Shown here piece after piece: positions 16,875-25,771 of a DNA stretch of 64,000 bases. Position 1 is the first letter of the stretch. Each line of letters begins with the position of its first letter. A model generated the notes under the pieces. That model worked only from the letters and a program-made list of their open reading frames with translations, made no database searches and was not told the origin of the DNA. Origin of the DNA: Streptomyces sp. NBC_00239. GTDB lineage: Bacteria > Actinomycetota > Actinomycetes > Streptomycetales > Streptomycetaceae. The position numbers and the translations under genes are program-made. Location: assembly GCF_036194065.1 (NCBI RefSeq), contig NZ_CP108095.1, positions 2,852,001 to 2,916,000 on the forward strand, given 5' to 3'.

Positions 16875-17029
16875 GGCCGTGGCTCGGCCGGGGTTTGGTG
16901 CGGAGTTGTGGGGTCGGGGCCTCCTGACCGGCAGCGAGAATCTGACACCATGCCCTGGGGGCGCCGTCCAGCGGGCGGACGGTGCTCTTGGGAGAGAGCT
17001 TGCGACCAGGGGACGGATGGGACCGCGCT

Positions 17030-20000
17030 GTGCGGGGCTACGAACGCCAGGAGAGCCATCAGGCCGAGGCCGACCATCTCTCGCGCTTCGAGGCCGAGAT
17101 GGAGCGGCTGAAGAAGGAACGCGAGAAGGCCGTCCAGCACGCCGACGACCTCGGTTACCAGGTCGAAGTGCTGCGCGCCAAGCTCCACGAGGCGCGCCGC
17201 AACCTGGCGTCCCGCCCCGCCTACGACTCCGCCGACCTGGGCTACCAGGCCGAGCAGCTGCTGCGTAACGCGCAGATCCAGGCCGACCAGATGCGCACCG
17301 ACGCCGAGCGCGAACTGCGCGACGCCCGGGCCCAAACCCAGCGCATCCTCCAGGAGCACGCCGAGCACCAGGCCCGACTGCAGGCCGAACTGCACGCCGA
17401 GGCCGTCAACCGCCGCCAGCGCCTGGACCAGGAGCTCAACGAGCGCCGCCAGACCGTCGAGTCGCACGTCAACGAGAACGTCGCCTGGGCCGAACAGCTG
17501 CGCGCCCGCACGGAGTCCCAGGCCCGGCGCCTGATGGAGGAGTCCCGCGCCGAGGCCGAACAGGCCCTGGGCGCGGCCCGCGCCGAAGCCGCCCGCGTCG
17601 CCGAGGAGACCCGGCGCCGGATGAGCGGCGAGGCCGAGGCGGCCCGCACCGAGGCCGAGGCCACCCTGGCCCGCGCCCGCAAGGAGGCCGAGCGGTTGCT
17701 GACCGCCGCCTCCGCCCAGGCCCAGGAGGCCACCGAGCACGCGGAGCGGCTGCGCACCAGCGCCGGCGCCGAGGCCGAGCAGACCCGGCAGCAGACCATG
17801 GACCTCGGCCGGGTGGCCGAGCAGCGCGTGCAGGAGGCCGACGGCGCCCTGCGCGAGGCCCGCGCCGAGGCCGAGAAGGTCCTCGCCGACGCCAAGGAGG
17901 CCGCCGACCGGCAGCTGACCTCGGCGGAGTCCGTCAACGAGCAGCGCACCCGCACCGCCAAGGAGCAGGTCGCCCGGCTCGTCGGCGAGGCCACCAAGGA
18001 GGCCGAGCGCCTCAAGGCCGAGGCCGAGCAGTCCCTGGCCGACGCCCGCGCCGAGGCCGAGCGGCTCCGCGTCGAGGCCGGCGAGCAGGCCCGTACGGCC
18101 GCCGCCGAGGACACCGCCGCCCAGCTCGCGAAGGCGGCCCGCACCGCCGAGGACGTGCTCAACAAGGCCGCCGAGGAGGCGAAGGCCACCCGCAAGGCCG
18201 CCGCCGACGAGGCCGAGCGGATCCGCGGCGAGGCCGAGGGCGAGGCCGAGCGGCTGCGCGCCCAGGCCGCCGACACCGCCGAGCAGCTCAAGGGCGCGGC
18301 GAAGGACGACACCGAGGAGTACCGGGCCAAGACCGTCGAGCTGCAGGCCGAGGCCCGCCGGCTGCGCGGCGAGGCCGAGCAGCTGCGCGCCGAGGCGGTC
18401 GCCGAGGGCGAGCGGATCCGCGGCGAGGCCCGCCGCGAGGCCGTCCAGCAGATCGAGGAGGCCGCCAAGACGGCCGAGGAGCTGCTGTCCAAGTCGAAGG
18501 CGGACGCCGACGAGCTGCGCTCCGGCGCCACCACCGAGAGCGAGCGGCTGCGCGCCGAGGCCATCGAGCGGGCCACCTCCTTGCGCCGGCAGGCCGAGGA
18601 GACGCTGGAGCGGACCCGGGCCGAGGCCGAGCGGCTGCGCGCCGAGGCCGAGGAGCAGGCGGAGACCCTTCGTTCCGAGGCCGCCGAGGCGGCGCGCGAG
18701 CGCCGCGAGGAGACCGAGCAGGCCCTCGCCGCCAAGCGCGCCGAGGCCGACATCGAGCTGACCCGGCTCCAGGAGGACGCCGAGGGCCGGCTGACCACCG
18801 CCGAGCAGACCCTGCGCGACGCCCGGGGCGCCGCCGAGGGCATCCGGCGCGAGGCCGCCGAGGAGAGCGAGCGGCTGCGCGCCGAGTCCGCCGAGCGGAT
18901 CCGCACCCTTCAGGCCCAGGCCGAGGCGGAGGCCGTGGCGCTGCGCGACGAGGCCGCCGACGACGCGGCCCGTTCCCGCGCCGAGGCCGAGACCGCGGCC
19001 GTCCGGCTGCAGGCCGAGGCCGCCGCCGAGGCGGAGCGGCTGCGCGCCGAGGCGCAGGACACCGCGGACCGGCTGCGCGCCGAGGCCAAGGCGGCCGCCG
19101 AGCGGGTGGCCGAGGAGGCCGCCGAGGCGCTGGCCGCCGCGCAGGAGGAGTCCGCCCGGCGCCGCCGCGAGGCCGAGGAGACCCTCTCCGCGGCCCGCGA
19201 GGAGGCCGGCAACGAGCGCGCCCAGGCCCGCGAGCAGAGCGAGGAGCTGCTCGCGGCCGCCCGCAAGCGCGTCGAAGAAGCACAGACCGAGGCGCAGCGG
19301 CTCGTCGAGGAGGCCGACCGGCGCGCGACCGAACTGGTCACGGCCGCCGAGACCACCGCCCGCGAGGTGCGCGAGTCGGTGGCCGGGCTGCACGAGCAGG
19401 CCGAGGAGGAGGTCGCCGGGCTGCGCAGCGCCGCCGAGCACGCGGCGGAGCGCACCCGTACCGAGGCGCAGGAGGAGGCGGACCGGGTCCGCGCCGACGC
19501 GCACGCCGAGCGGGAGCGGGCCGCCGAGGACGCCCAGCGGATCCGCACCGACGCGCGGACCGAGACCGACGCCGCCAAGGCGCTCGCGGAGCGTACGGTC
19601 ACCGACGCGATCGCCGAGGCCGAGCAGCTGCGCAGCGACACCGCCGAGTACGCGCAGCGGGTCCGGACCGAGGCGACGGACGCGCTGGCCTCGTCCGAGC
19701 GCGACGCGGCCCGCACCCGGGCCGATGCCCGCGACGACGCCAACCGGATCCGTTCCGAGGCGGCCGCGGAGGCCGACGGCGTACGGGCCGAGGCGACGCG
19801 GGACGGCGAGGCGGTCCGTGCCGAGGCCGCGAAGGTGCTGGACGACGCGCGCGCCGAGGGGGCGCGCCTGATCGGCGAGGCGACCGCCGAGACCGAACGG
19901 ATGACCGTCGAGACGCAGGCCGCCAACGACCGGACGGTCGGGGAGGCCGCCGAGGAGGCGCAGCGGCTGCGCACCGAGGCCGCGCAGACCCTCGACGAGG

Positions 20001-21268
20001 CGCGCGCGGAGGGCGGCCGGATCATCGGCGAGGCCACCGCGGAGGCCGAGCGGGTCACGGTCGCGGCGGGCGAGACCCTCGCCACCGCGGAGCGCGAGGC
20101 GGAGCAGGCCCTCGACGAGGCGCGTGCGGAGGCCAACCGGCTGCGCACCGAGGCCGCCGAGCAGGCGGACCGGCTCGTCGGCGAGGCGTCGTCGGAGGCG
20201 GAGCGGCTCACCGCCGAGACCCGCACGGCCAACGAGCGTACGGTCGGTGAGGCCGCGAAGGAGGCCGAGCAGCTGCGCGCGGAGGCCGCGCAGACGCTGG
20301 CGTCGGCGCAGGAGCACGCCACCCGTACCCGGTCGGAGGCCGAGCGGGTCAAGGCCGAGGCGGCCACCGAGGCGGAGCGGCTGCGCACGGAGGCCCGCGA
20401 GGAGTCCGAGCGGATGCTCGACGAGGCGCGCGAGGCGGCCAACAAGAAGCGCACCGAGGCGGCCGAGCAGGTGGACCGGCTCATCGGCGAGACCGCGGCC
20501 GAGGCCGACAAGCTGATCGCGGAGGCGCAGCAGCAGGCGCTGGCCGCCACCACGGCCGCCGAGGAGCAGGCCGACTCGATGGTGGACGCGGCCCGCAAGG
20601 AGGCCGCAAGGATCACGTCGGAGGCCACCGTCGAGGGCAACTCGCTGGTGGAGAAGGCCCGTACGGACGCGGACGAGCTGCTGGTCGGCGCGCGGACGGA
20701 CGCGGCCGCCATACGGGAGCGGGCGGAGGAGCTGCGGACGCGGGTCGAGTCCGAGGTCGAGGAGCTCCACGACCGGGCCCGCCGGGAGTCCTCCGAGCAG
20801 ATGAAGACCGCCGGCGAACGCGTGGACAACCTGGTCAAGGCGGCCACCGAGCAGAGCGAGGAGGCCGACCGCAAGGCCAAGGCGCTGGTGTCGGAGGCGA
20901 GCAGCGAGGCGAGCAAGGTGCGCATCGCGGCGGTCCGCAAGGCCGAGGCGCTCCTCAAGGAGGCCGAGCAGAAGAAGGCCGAGCTGGTCCGGGAGGCCGA
21001 ACGGCTGCGTGCGGACGCGGCGGCGGAGGCGGAGCAACTCGTCGCCGAGGGCCGTCGCGAGCTGGAGGTGCTGGTGCGCCGCCGGGAGGACATTCAGGCG
21101 GAGATCTCCCGTGTCCAGGACGTACTTGAGGCGTTGGAATCATTCGAGGCACCTACGGGTGGCGGAAAGTCGTCCAGCAGTACGTCGGGCGGTCCGGCCG
21201 GGGGCGGGGTCAAGGCCGGAGCGGCAGCGGGGTCCACTCGATCGGGTGGCAAGACGTCAGAGGGCTAG
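17030..21268 (+). CDS. scy: Scy, polarisome coiled-coil scaffold
   Basis: About 1412-aa, almost wholly coiled-coil protein that organises the tip-growth complex with DivIVA and FilP and sets branch sites. After the short opening VRGYERQE comes DHLSRFEAEMERLKKEREKA and the DivIVA-like VEVLRAKLHEARRNLASRP; then long arrays of AEAERLRAEAE-type repeats run to about residue 1350, and the last 50 residues are Gly/Ser-rich and disordered. S. coelicolor Scy is 1326 aa, so this one is longer by several repeat blocks. The GTG at 17030 matches my memory of the family's N-terminus; an in-frame GTG at 16982 adds 16 residues and cannot be excluded. Confidence 0.93.
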   Translation: MRGYERQESHQAEADHLSRFEAEMERLKKEREKAVQHADDLGYQVEVLRAKLHEARRNLASRPAYDSADLGYQAEQLLRNAQIQADQMRTDAERELRDARAQTQRILQEHAEHQARLQAELHAEAVNRRQRLDQELNERRQTVESHVNENVAWAEQLRARTESQARRLMEESRAEAEQALGAARAEAARVAEETRRRMSGEAEAARTEAEATLARARKEAERLLTAASAQAQEATEHAERLRTSAGAEAEQTRQQTMDLGRVAEQRVQEADGALREARAEAEKVLADAKEAADRQLTSAESVNEQRTRTAKEQVARLVGEATKEAERLKAEAEQSLADARAEAERLRVEAGEQARTAAAEDTAAQLAKAARTAEDVLNKAAEEAKATRKAAADEAERIRGEAEGEAERLRAQAADTAEQLKGAAKDDTEEYRAKTVELQAEARRLRGEAEQLRAEAVAEGERIRGEARREAVQQIEEAAKTAEELLSKSKADADELRSGATTESERLRAEAIERATSLRRQAEETLERTRAEAERLRAEAEEQAETLRSEAAEAARERREETEQALAAKRAEADIELTRLQEDAEGRLTTAEQTLRDARGAAEGIRREAAEESERLRAESAERIRTLQAQAEAEAVALRDEAADDAARSRAEAETAAVRLQAEAAAEAERLRAEAQDTADRLRAEAKAAAERVAEEAAEALAAAQEESARRRREAEETLSAAREEAGNERAQAREQSEELLAAARKRVEEAQTEAQRLVEEADRRATELVTAAETTAREVRESVAGLHEQAEEEVAGLRSAAEHAAERTRTEAQEEADRVRADAHAERERAAEDAQRIRTDARTETDAAKALAERTVTDAIAEAEQLRSDTAEYAQRVRTEATDALASSERDAARTRADARDDANRIRSEAAAEADGVRAEATRDGEAVRAEAAKVLDDARAEGARLIGEATAETERMTVETQAANDRTVGEAAEEAQRLRTEAAQTLDEARAEGGRIIGEATAEAERVTVAAGETLATAEREAEQALDEARAEANRLRTEAAEQADRLVGEASSEAERLTAETRTANERTVGEAAKEAEQLRAEAAQTLASAQEHATRTRSEAERVKAEAATEAERLRTEAREESERMLDEAREAANKKRTEAAEQVDRLIGETAAEADKLIAEAQQQALAATTAAEEQADSMVDAARKEAARITSEATVEGNSLVEKARTDADELLVGARTDAAAIRERAEELRTRVESEVEELHDRARRESSEQMKTAGERVDNLVKAATEQSEEADRKAKALVSEASSEASKVRIAAVRKAEALLKEAEQKKAELVREAERLRADAAAEAEQLVAEGRRELEVLVRRREDIQAEISRVQDVLEALESFEAPTGGGKSSSSTSGGPAGGGVKAGAAAGSTRSGGKTSEG

Positions 21269-21463
21269 TCAGTTGGACTGGAAGTGTGCTCCTGATGGAG
21301 GTTCAGGCGAACGGGTGACAAGCATTCCGTCGCCTTGCCACTCAAAAGGGGTGTCATTGTCCAGATCAAACGCGGATTGACTCGATGACACGCCGCCCCG
21401 GCGCCTAGGATTCCCCTTAACACCTCACCTAGCACCTCATCGGTCTCATTCGACAGGAACCCC

Positions 21464-22402
21464 ATGAGCGACACTTCCTCCCCCTTCGGCTTCGAGCTAG
21501 TGCGGCGTGGTTACGACCGCGGTCAGGTGGACGACCGCATTTCCAAGCTCGTCACCGACCGTGACAGCGCTCTGTCCCGCATCAACTCCCTGGAGAAGCG
21601 CATCGAGGAACTCCACCTCGAGACGCAGAACGCCCAGGCCCAGGTCAACGACGCCGAGCCGTCGTACGCCGGTCTCGGCGCCCGGGTCGAGAAGATCCTG
21701 CGGCTCGCGGAGGAGGAGGCGAAGGACCTGCGCGAGGAGGCCCGTCGCGCCGCGGAGCAGCACCGCGAGCTCGCCGAGTCCGCCGCCCAGCAGGTGCGCA
21801 ACGACGCCGAGTCGTTCGCCGCCGAGCGCAAGGCGAAGGCCGAGGACGAGGGTGTGCGCATCGTGGAGAAGGCCAAGGCCGACTCCTCCACCCTGCGCGC
21901 CGAGGCGCAGAAGGACGCCGCCTCCAAGCGCGAGGAGGCCGACGCGCTGTTCGAGGAGACCCGCGCCAAGGCCGCCCAGGCCGCCGCCGACTTCGAGACG
22001 AACCTGGCCAAGCGCCGCGAGCAGTCCGAGCGCGACCTGGCCTCGCGTCAGGCCAAGGCCGAGAAGCGCCTCGCCGAGATCGAGCACCGGGCGGAGCAGC
22101 TGCGCCTGGAGGCCGAGAAGCTGCGTACGGACGCCGAGCGCCGGGCCCGCCAGACGGTGGAGACCGCGCAGCGCCAGGCCGAGGACATCGTGGCCGACGC
22201 GAACGCCAAGGCGGACCGCATCCGCAGCGAGTCCGAGCGCGAGCTGGCGGCGCTCACCAACCGCCGCGACTCGATCAACGCGCAGCTGACCAACGTCCGC
22301 GAGATGCTGGCCACGCTGACCGGTGCCGCGGTGGCGGCGGCCGGTTCCCCGATCGACGACGAGCCGGTCACCCGCGGCGTCCCGGCGCAGCAGACCCGCT
22401 AG
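21464..22402 (+). CDS. filP: FilP intermediate-filament-like protein
   Basis: 312-aa coiled-coil protein forming cytoskeletal filaments near the hyphal tip, interacting with Scy and DivIVA. It starts with a DivIVA-like head (FELVRRGYDRGQVDDRISKL) followed by a continuous coiled coil to about residue 285 and a short disordered tail. S. coelicolor FilP is about 310 aa. An AGGA site precedes the ATG. It lies 195 bp after scy in the same direction. The stop codon is the first of three in-frame TAGs. Confidence 0.94.
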   Translation: MSDTSSPFGFELVRRGYDRGQVDDRISKLVTDRDSALSRINSLEKRIEELHLETQNAQAQVNDAEPSYAGLGARVEKILRLAEEEAKDLREEARRAAEQHRELAESAAQQVRNDAESFAAERKAKAEDEGVRIVEKAKADSSTLRAEAQKDAASKREEADALFEETRAKAAQAAADFETNLAKRREQSERDLASRQAKAEKRLAEIEHRAEQLRLEAEKLRTDAERRARQTVETAQRQAEDIVADANAKADRIRSESERELAALTNRRDSINAQLTNVREMLATLTGAAVAAAGSPIDDEPVTRGVPAQQTR

Positions 22403-22426
22403 TACCCGTAGTACCTGTAGTACCCG
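22400..22426 (+). repeat. 9-bp triplicate carrying three in-frame TAG stops
   Basis: Three copies of TAGTACCYG start at 22400, 22409 and 22418. The first contains the filP stop; the others add two in-frame TAGs. Confidence 0.7.
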
Positions 22427-22457
22427 CGCCGTTCGCGGCGTTCACACCCCCGTGCGG

Positions 22458-22499
22458 CCAAGGGCCCCCTACGTCATTCCGGTGGCGGGGGGCCCTTGG
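22458..22499 (+). terminator. filP terminator
   Basis: CCAAGGGCCCCC (22458-22469) pairs perfectly with 22488-22499 across an 18-nt loop. It ends 7 bp before the -10 box of the next gene. Confidence 0.7.
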
Positions 22500-22505
22500 C
22501 CGTTC

Positions 22506-22511
22506 TAGCGT
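22506..22511 (+). promoter_or_regulatory. -10 box of leaderless ABC transcript
   Basis: TAGCGT is followed by 7 nt and the ATG at 22519; there is no ribosome site. Confidence 0.5.
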
Positions 22512-22518
22512 GTTCGGC

Positions 22519-23544
22519 ATGATCGAGCTCGAGGGCCTCACGAAGCGATTCGGGACGAAGACCGCGGTGGACCACCTCAGCTTCCAGGTCAGACCGGGGG
22601 TGGTGACGGGCTTCCTCGGACCGAACGGGGCCGGCAAGTCGACGACGATGCGGATGATGCTCGATCTGGACAACCCGACCAGCGGAACGGTCCGGATCGA
22701 CGGCCGGCACTACCGCGAGCTGGACGAGCCGCTGAAGTACATCGGCGCGCTGCTGGACGCGAAGGCGATGCACGGCGGGCGCAGCGCGTACAACAACCTG
22801 CTCTGCCTGGCCCAGTCGAACCGGATCCCGGAGAGCCGGGTGGCGGAGGTGCTGGACACGGTGGGGCTGACGGCCGTGGCACGGAAGAAATCGAAAGGTT
22901 TCTCGCTCGGCATGGGACAAAGGCTGGGAATCGCCTCCGCCCTGCTGGGTGATCCGGAGATCCTCATGTTCGACGAGCCCGTCAATGGTCTGGACCCGGA
23001 GGGAATTCACTGGATCCGCAATCTCATGAAGGGGCTTGCGGCAGAGGGTCGTACGATCTTCGTTTCCAGCCATCTCATGAGCGAAATGGCACTGACGGCC
23101 GACCATTTGATCGTTATCGGTCAGGGGCGGCTGCTCGCGGACACGTCCATGGCCGATTTCATCCAGCGGAACTCGCGCAGCTACGTACGGATGCGGTCGC
23201 CGCAGCAGGAACGGCTGCGGGACCTCCTGCACCAGGAGGGGATCACGGCGGTGAGCGCCGGCAGCGGGGTCCTGGAGGTGGACGCGGTGAGCGCCGAGCA
23301 CCTCGGCGAGCTGGCCGCCCGCCACCACGTCGTCCTGCACGAGCTGAGCCCGCAGCGGGCCTCGCTGGAGGAGGCCTTCATGCGGATGACCGCGGGCGCG
23401 GTGGAGTACCACGCCCACTCCCCCGGCGGCGGATCCGGCGCGGAGGCCCTCGCGGCCGACCCGGTGCACCCGGCGGCCCCGCCGGCGCCGGCGGACGCGC
23501 CGCGCTGGGGCTCCTCGTTCGACGAGCTGCGCAAGGGAGAGTGA
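22519..23544 (+). CDS. ABC transporter ATP-binding protein (first pair)
   Basis: 341-aa ATPase of an ABC-2 type exporter. Walker A GPNGAGKSTT is at about residues 36-45, the signature is FSLGMGQRLGIA, and Walker B EILMFDEPVNGLDPEG follows. The C-terminal 120 residues form the DrrA-like accessory region with a Pro/Ala-rich end. The ATG at 22519 fits a leaderless transcript; a GTG 9 nt upstream is possible. The permease starts 4 bp downstream. The substrate is unknown; the family covers antibiotic and lipid exporters. Confidence 0.9.
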   Translation: MIELEGLTKRFGTKTAVDHLSFQVRPGVVTGFLGPNGAGKSTTMRMMLDLDNPTSGTVRIDGRHYRELDEPLKYIGALLDAKAMHGGRSAYNNLLCLAQSNRIPESRVAEVLDTVGLTAVARKKSKGFSLGMGQRLGIASALLGDPEILMFDEPVNGLDPEGIHWIRNLMKGLAAEGRTIFVSSHLMSEMALTADHLIVIGQGRLLADTSMADFIQRNSRSYVRMRSPQQERLRDLLHQEGITAVSAGSGVLEVDAVSAEHLGELAARHHVVLHELSPQRASLEEAFMRMTAGAVEYHAHSPGGGSGAEALAADPVHPAAPPAPADAPRWGSSFDELRKGE

Positions 23545-23548
23545 CCCG

Positions 23549-24328
23549 ATGGCCTCGGCTTCCGCCGTCCTCACGTCCGAATGGACCAAGATCCGCACGG
23601 TCGCCTCCACCACGTGGACGCTGGTCAGCGCGCTCGTGGTGACCGTCGCGCTGAGCGCGGCGCTGTGCGCCCTGATGAAGTCGCAGTTCGACAACCTCTC
23701 GGACCTGGAGCGGGCCACCTTCGACCCGACCCTGATCAGCTTCTCGGGGATGGTGCTGGGGCAGCTGGCGATGGTGGTGTTCGGGGTGATGGTGGTCGGC
23801 ACCGAGTACAGCTCCGGCATGATCCGCACCTCGCTGGCCGCGGTCCCGCAGCGCGCGGCCTTCCTCTTCGGCAAGATCACGGTCGCGGCGGCGCTCGCGC
23901 TGGTGATCGGGCTGGCGACCAGCTTCCTGTCCTTCTTCCTCGGCCAGGCCCTCCTCGGCGGGCACCGGACGACCATCGGCGAGCCGAACGTGCTGCGGGC
24001 GGTGTTCGGGGCCGGCCTCTACATGGCGCTGATCGCGGTCTTCTCGATGGGCGTGGCCGCGATGCTGCGCAGCTCGATGCTCTCGCTGGGCATCCTGATG
24101 CCGTTCTTCTTCCTGGTCTCGCAGATCCTGTCCGCGGTGCCGGGCGCCAAGAAGGTCGCGCAGTTCTTCCCCGACCAGGCCGGCTCCAAGATCATGCAGG
24201 TGGTGCCGATGGCGATGGGCAGCGACGAGGCGCCGTACGGGCCCTGGGGCGGGCTGGGGATCATGGTGCTCTGGGTGGCGGCCGCGCTGCTCGGCGGCTG
24301 GCTGGTGATCAAGCACCGGGACGCGTGA
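23549..24328 (+). CDS. ABC-2 type permease (first pair)
   Basis: 259-aa membrane protein with about six helices, starting with the family opening SAVLTSEWTKIRTVASTTW. It contains GTEYSSGMIRTSLAAVPQRA, the conserved loop after helix 2 of this permease family. It pairs with the ATPase encoded 4 bp upstream. It resembles the second permease at 25768 (same EWTK and SEYGTGLVRTT loops), so the two pairs arose by duplication. Substrate unknown. Confidence 0.9.
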   Translation: MASASAVLTSEWTKIRTVASTTWTLVSALVVTVALSAALCALMKSQFDNLSDLERATFDPTLISFSGMVLGQLAMVVFGVMVVGTEYSSGMIRTSLAAVPQRAAFLFGKITVAAALALVIGLATSFLSFFLGQALLGGHRTTIGEPNVLRAVFGAGLYMALIAVFSMGVAAMLRSSMLSLGILMPFFFLVSQILSAVPGAKKVAQFFPDQAGSKIMQVVPMAMGSDEAPYGPWGGLGIMVLWVAAALLGGWLVIKHRDA

Positions 24329-24375
24329 GCCACACCGCCTCGCCGGGTGGGTGCGGCGTGGGGCCCGGGTGGGTG

Positions 24376-24437
24376 TCAGGGACAGTGTCAGGGGCACGCC
24401 CGGGGCAGGTCAGGGACACCTCAGGGTCGGATCAGGG
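24376..24437 (+). promoter_or_regulatory. Phased array of five TCAGGG hexamers
   Basis: TCAGGG occurs at 24376, 24388, 24410, 24421 and 24432, spaced 12, 22, 11 and 11 bp, so all face nearly the same side of the helix. It lies 100-160 bp upstream of the second ABC operon. This layout is typical of direct-repeat activators such as SARP or PhoP-type response regulators. The cognate regulator is not known. Confidence 0.55.
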
Positions 24438-24439
24438 TC

Positions 24440-24462
24440 GTCCCGGGCTCTTCGCCCGGGAC
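24440..24462 (+). terminator. Hairpin between the two ABC pairs
   Basis: GTCCCGGGC (24440-24448) pairs with 24454-24462 across loop TCTTC. It may terminate the first ABC operon or act as a leader hairpin for the second. Confidence 0.5.
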
Positions 24463-24538
24463 GGAACCGTCAGGCCACAGATAAGCTCTTAATCCTTACG
24501 CGGGCGAAAGACGTCCCGGCCTGGCAAGGGGCAGAGCA

Positions 24539-25771
24539 ATGATCGAGGCAGTCGGCCTGACCAAGCGCTTCGGCGCCAAGACCGCCGTCGACCAGTTGTC
24601 GTTCCAGGTCAAGCCCGGTCTGGTGACGGGTTTCCTGGGGCCGAACGGCTCCGGCAAGTCGACGACGATGCGCATGATCCTCGGCCTCGACCGGCCCACC
24701 GCTGGTCATGTCACGATCAACGGGCACCCGTTCCGCGCGCTGCCGAACGCCCAGCGGCACGTCGGCGCGCTCCTGGACGCCAAGGCGATGCACGGCGGCC
24801 GCCGGGCCCGGGTCCACCTGCTCGCCCTCGCCCAGCTCTCCGGGATCCCGGAGAAGCGGGTGGACGAGGTCCTGAACGTGGTCGGGCTCCAGGACGTGGC
24901 CCGCCAGCGCACCAAGGGCTTCTCCCTCGGCATGGGCCAGCGGCTCGGCATCGCGGCCGCCCTGCTCGGCGACCCTCAGGTACTGCTCTTCGACGAGCCG
25001 GTCAACGGGCTCGACCCCGAGGGCATCCTGTGGGTGCGCAACCTGATGAAGCAGCTCGCCGGGGAGGGACGTACCGTCTTCGTCTCCTCGCACCTGATGA
25101 GCGAGATGGCGGTGACCGCCGACCACCTGATCGTGATCGGCCGCGGCCGGCTGCTCGCCGACATGAGCGTCCACGACTTCATCTCCCGCAACTCCGCCGA
25201 CTTCGCCCGGGTGCGGGCCGCCGAGACCGGCCCGGCGGGCCGGGACGCGCTGGCGGCCCTGCTCGACCGCGCGGGCGGCCGGGTGCTGACCGAACCGGAC
25301 GGCGCGCTGCGCGTCACCGGGCTCGCGCTGCCCCGGATCAGCGACCTCGCGCACGAGGCCGGGATCCGGCTGTGGGAGCTCTCGCCGCACCAGGCGTCGC
25401 TGGAGGAGGCCTACATGCGGCTGACCCAGTCCGAGGTCGAGTACACCTCCACCGAGGACCCGCGGGCCGAACTCTGGGAGCCGGAGCCCGAGGGGCTGCG
25501 GCCGTTCCCCGACGAGGAGGCGCCCCAGGTGCCCCAGGAGGGCTGGTTCGCGCCCCCGCCGCCCGGCAGCGGCGGACAGCCCTTCCTGATGCCCGCACAG
25601 CCCGCCGACCTGGCCCCTGCCCCGTCCGGCGCCTCCGCCCCGTCCGGCGCCTCCGGTGCGGCCGGCCCGTCCGGCGCGGCCGGCCCGTCCGGCGCGGCCG
25701 GCAAGGCCGCGGGATCGCCCCCGGCCCCGCCCGCGGCCACGACCACGACCACCCCCGAGGACCCCCGATGA
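24539..25771 (+). CDS. ABC transporter ATP-binding protein (second pair)
   Basis: 410-aa ATPase with Walker A GPNGSGKSTT, signature FSLGMGQRLGIA and Walker B VLLFDEPVNGLDPEG, very close to the first pair's ATPase over about 300 residues. It carries an extra 90-residue C-terminal tail rich in Pro, Gly, Ala and Ser, including repeated PSGA(S/A)GA units at about residues 362-385. AGGGG precedes the ATG. The last codons overlap the permease start (ATGA). The tail could contact envelope or cytoskeletal partners; that is a guess. Confidence 0.9.
   Translation: MIEAVGLTKRFGAKTAVDQLSFQVKPGLVTGFLGPNGSGKSTTMRMILGLDRPTAGHVTINGHPFRALPNAQRHVGALLDAKAMHGGRRARVHLLALAQLSGIPEKRVDEVLNVVGLQDVARQRTKGFSLGMGQRLGIAAALLGDPQVLLFDEPVNGLDPEGILWVRNLMKQLAGEGRTVFVSSHLMSEMAVTADHLIVIGRGRLLADMSVHDFISRNSADFARVRAAETGPAGRDALAALLDRAGGRVLTEPDGALRVTGLALPRISDLAHEAGIRLWELSPHQASLEEAYMRLTQSEVEYTSTEDPRAELWEPEPEGLRPFPDEEAPQVPQEGWFAPPPPGSGGQPFLMPAQPADLAPAPSGASAPSGASGAAGPSGAAGPSGAAGKAAGSPPAPPAATTTTTPEDPR

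Noticed and set aside
16718..21037. 1439-codon open frame opposite scy
   Set aside because: The Leu/Gly-rich repeats are the reverse complement of Ala/Glu/Arg coiled-coil codons.
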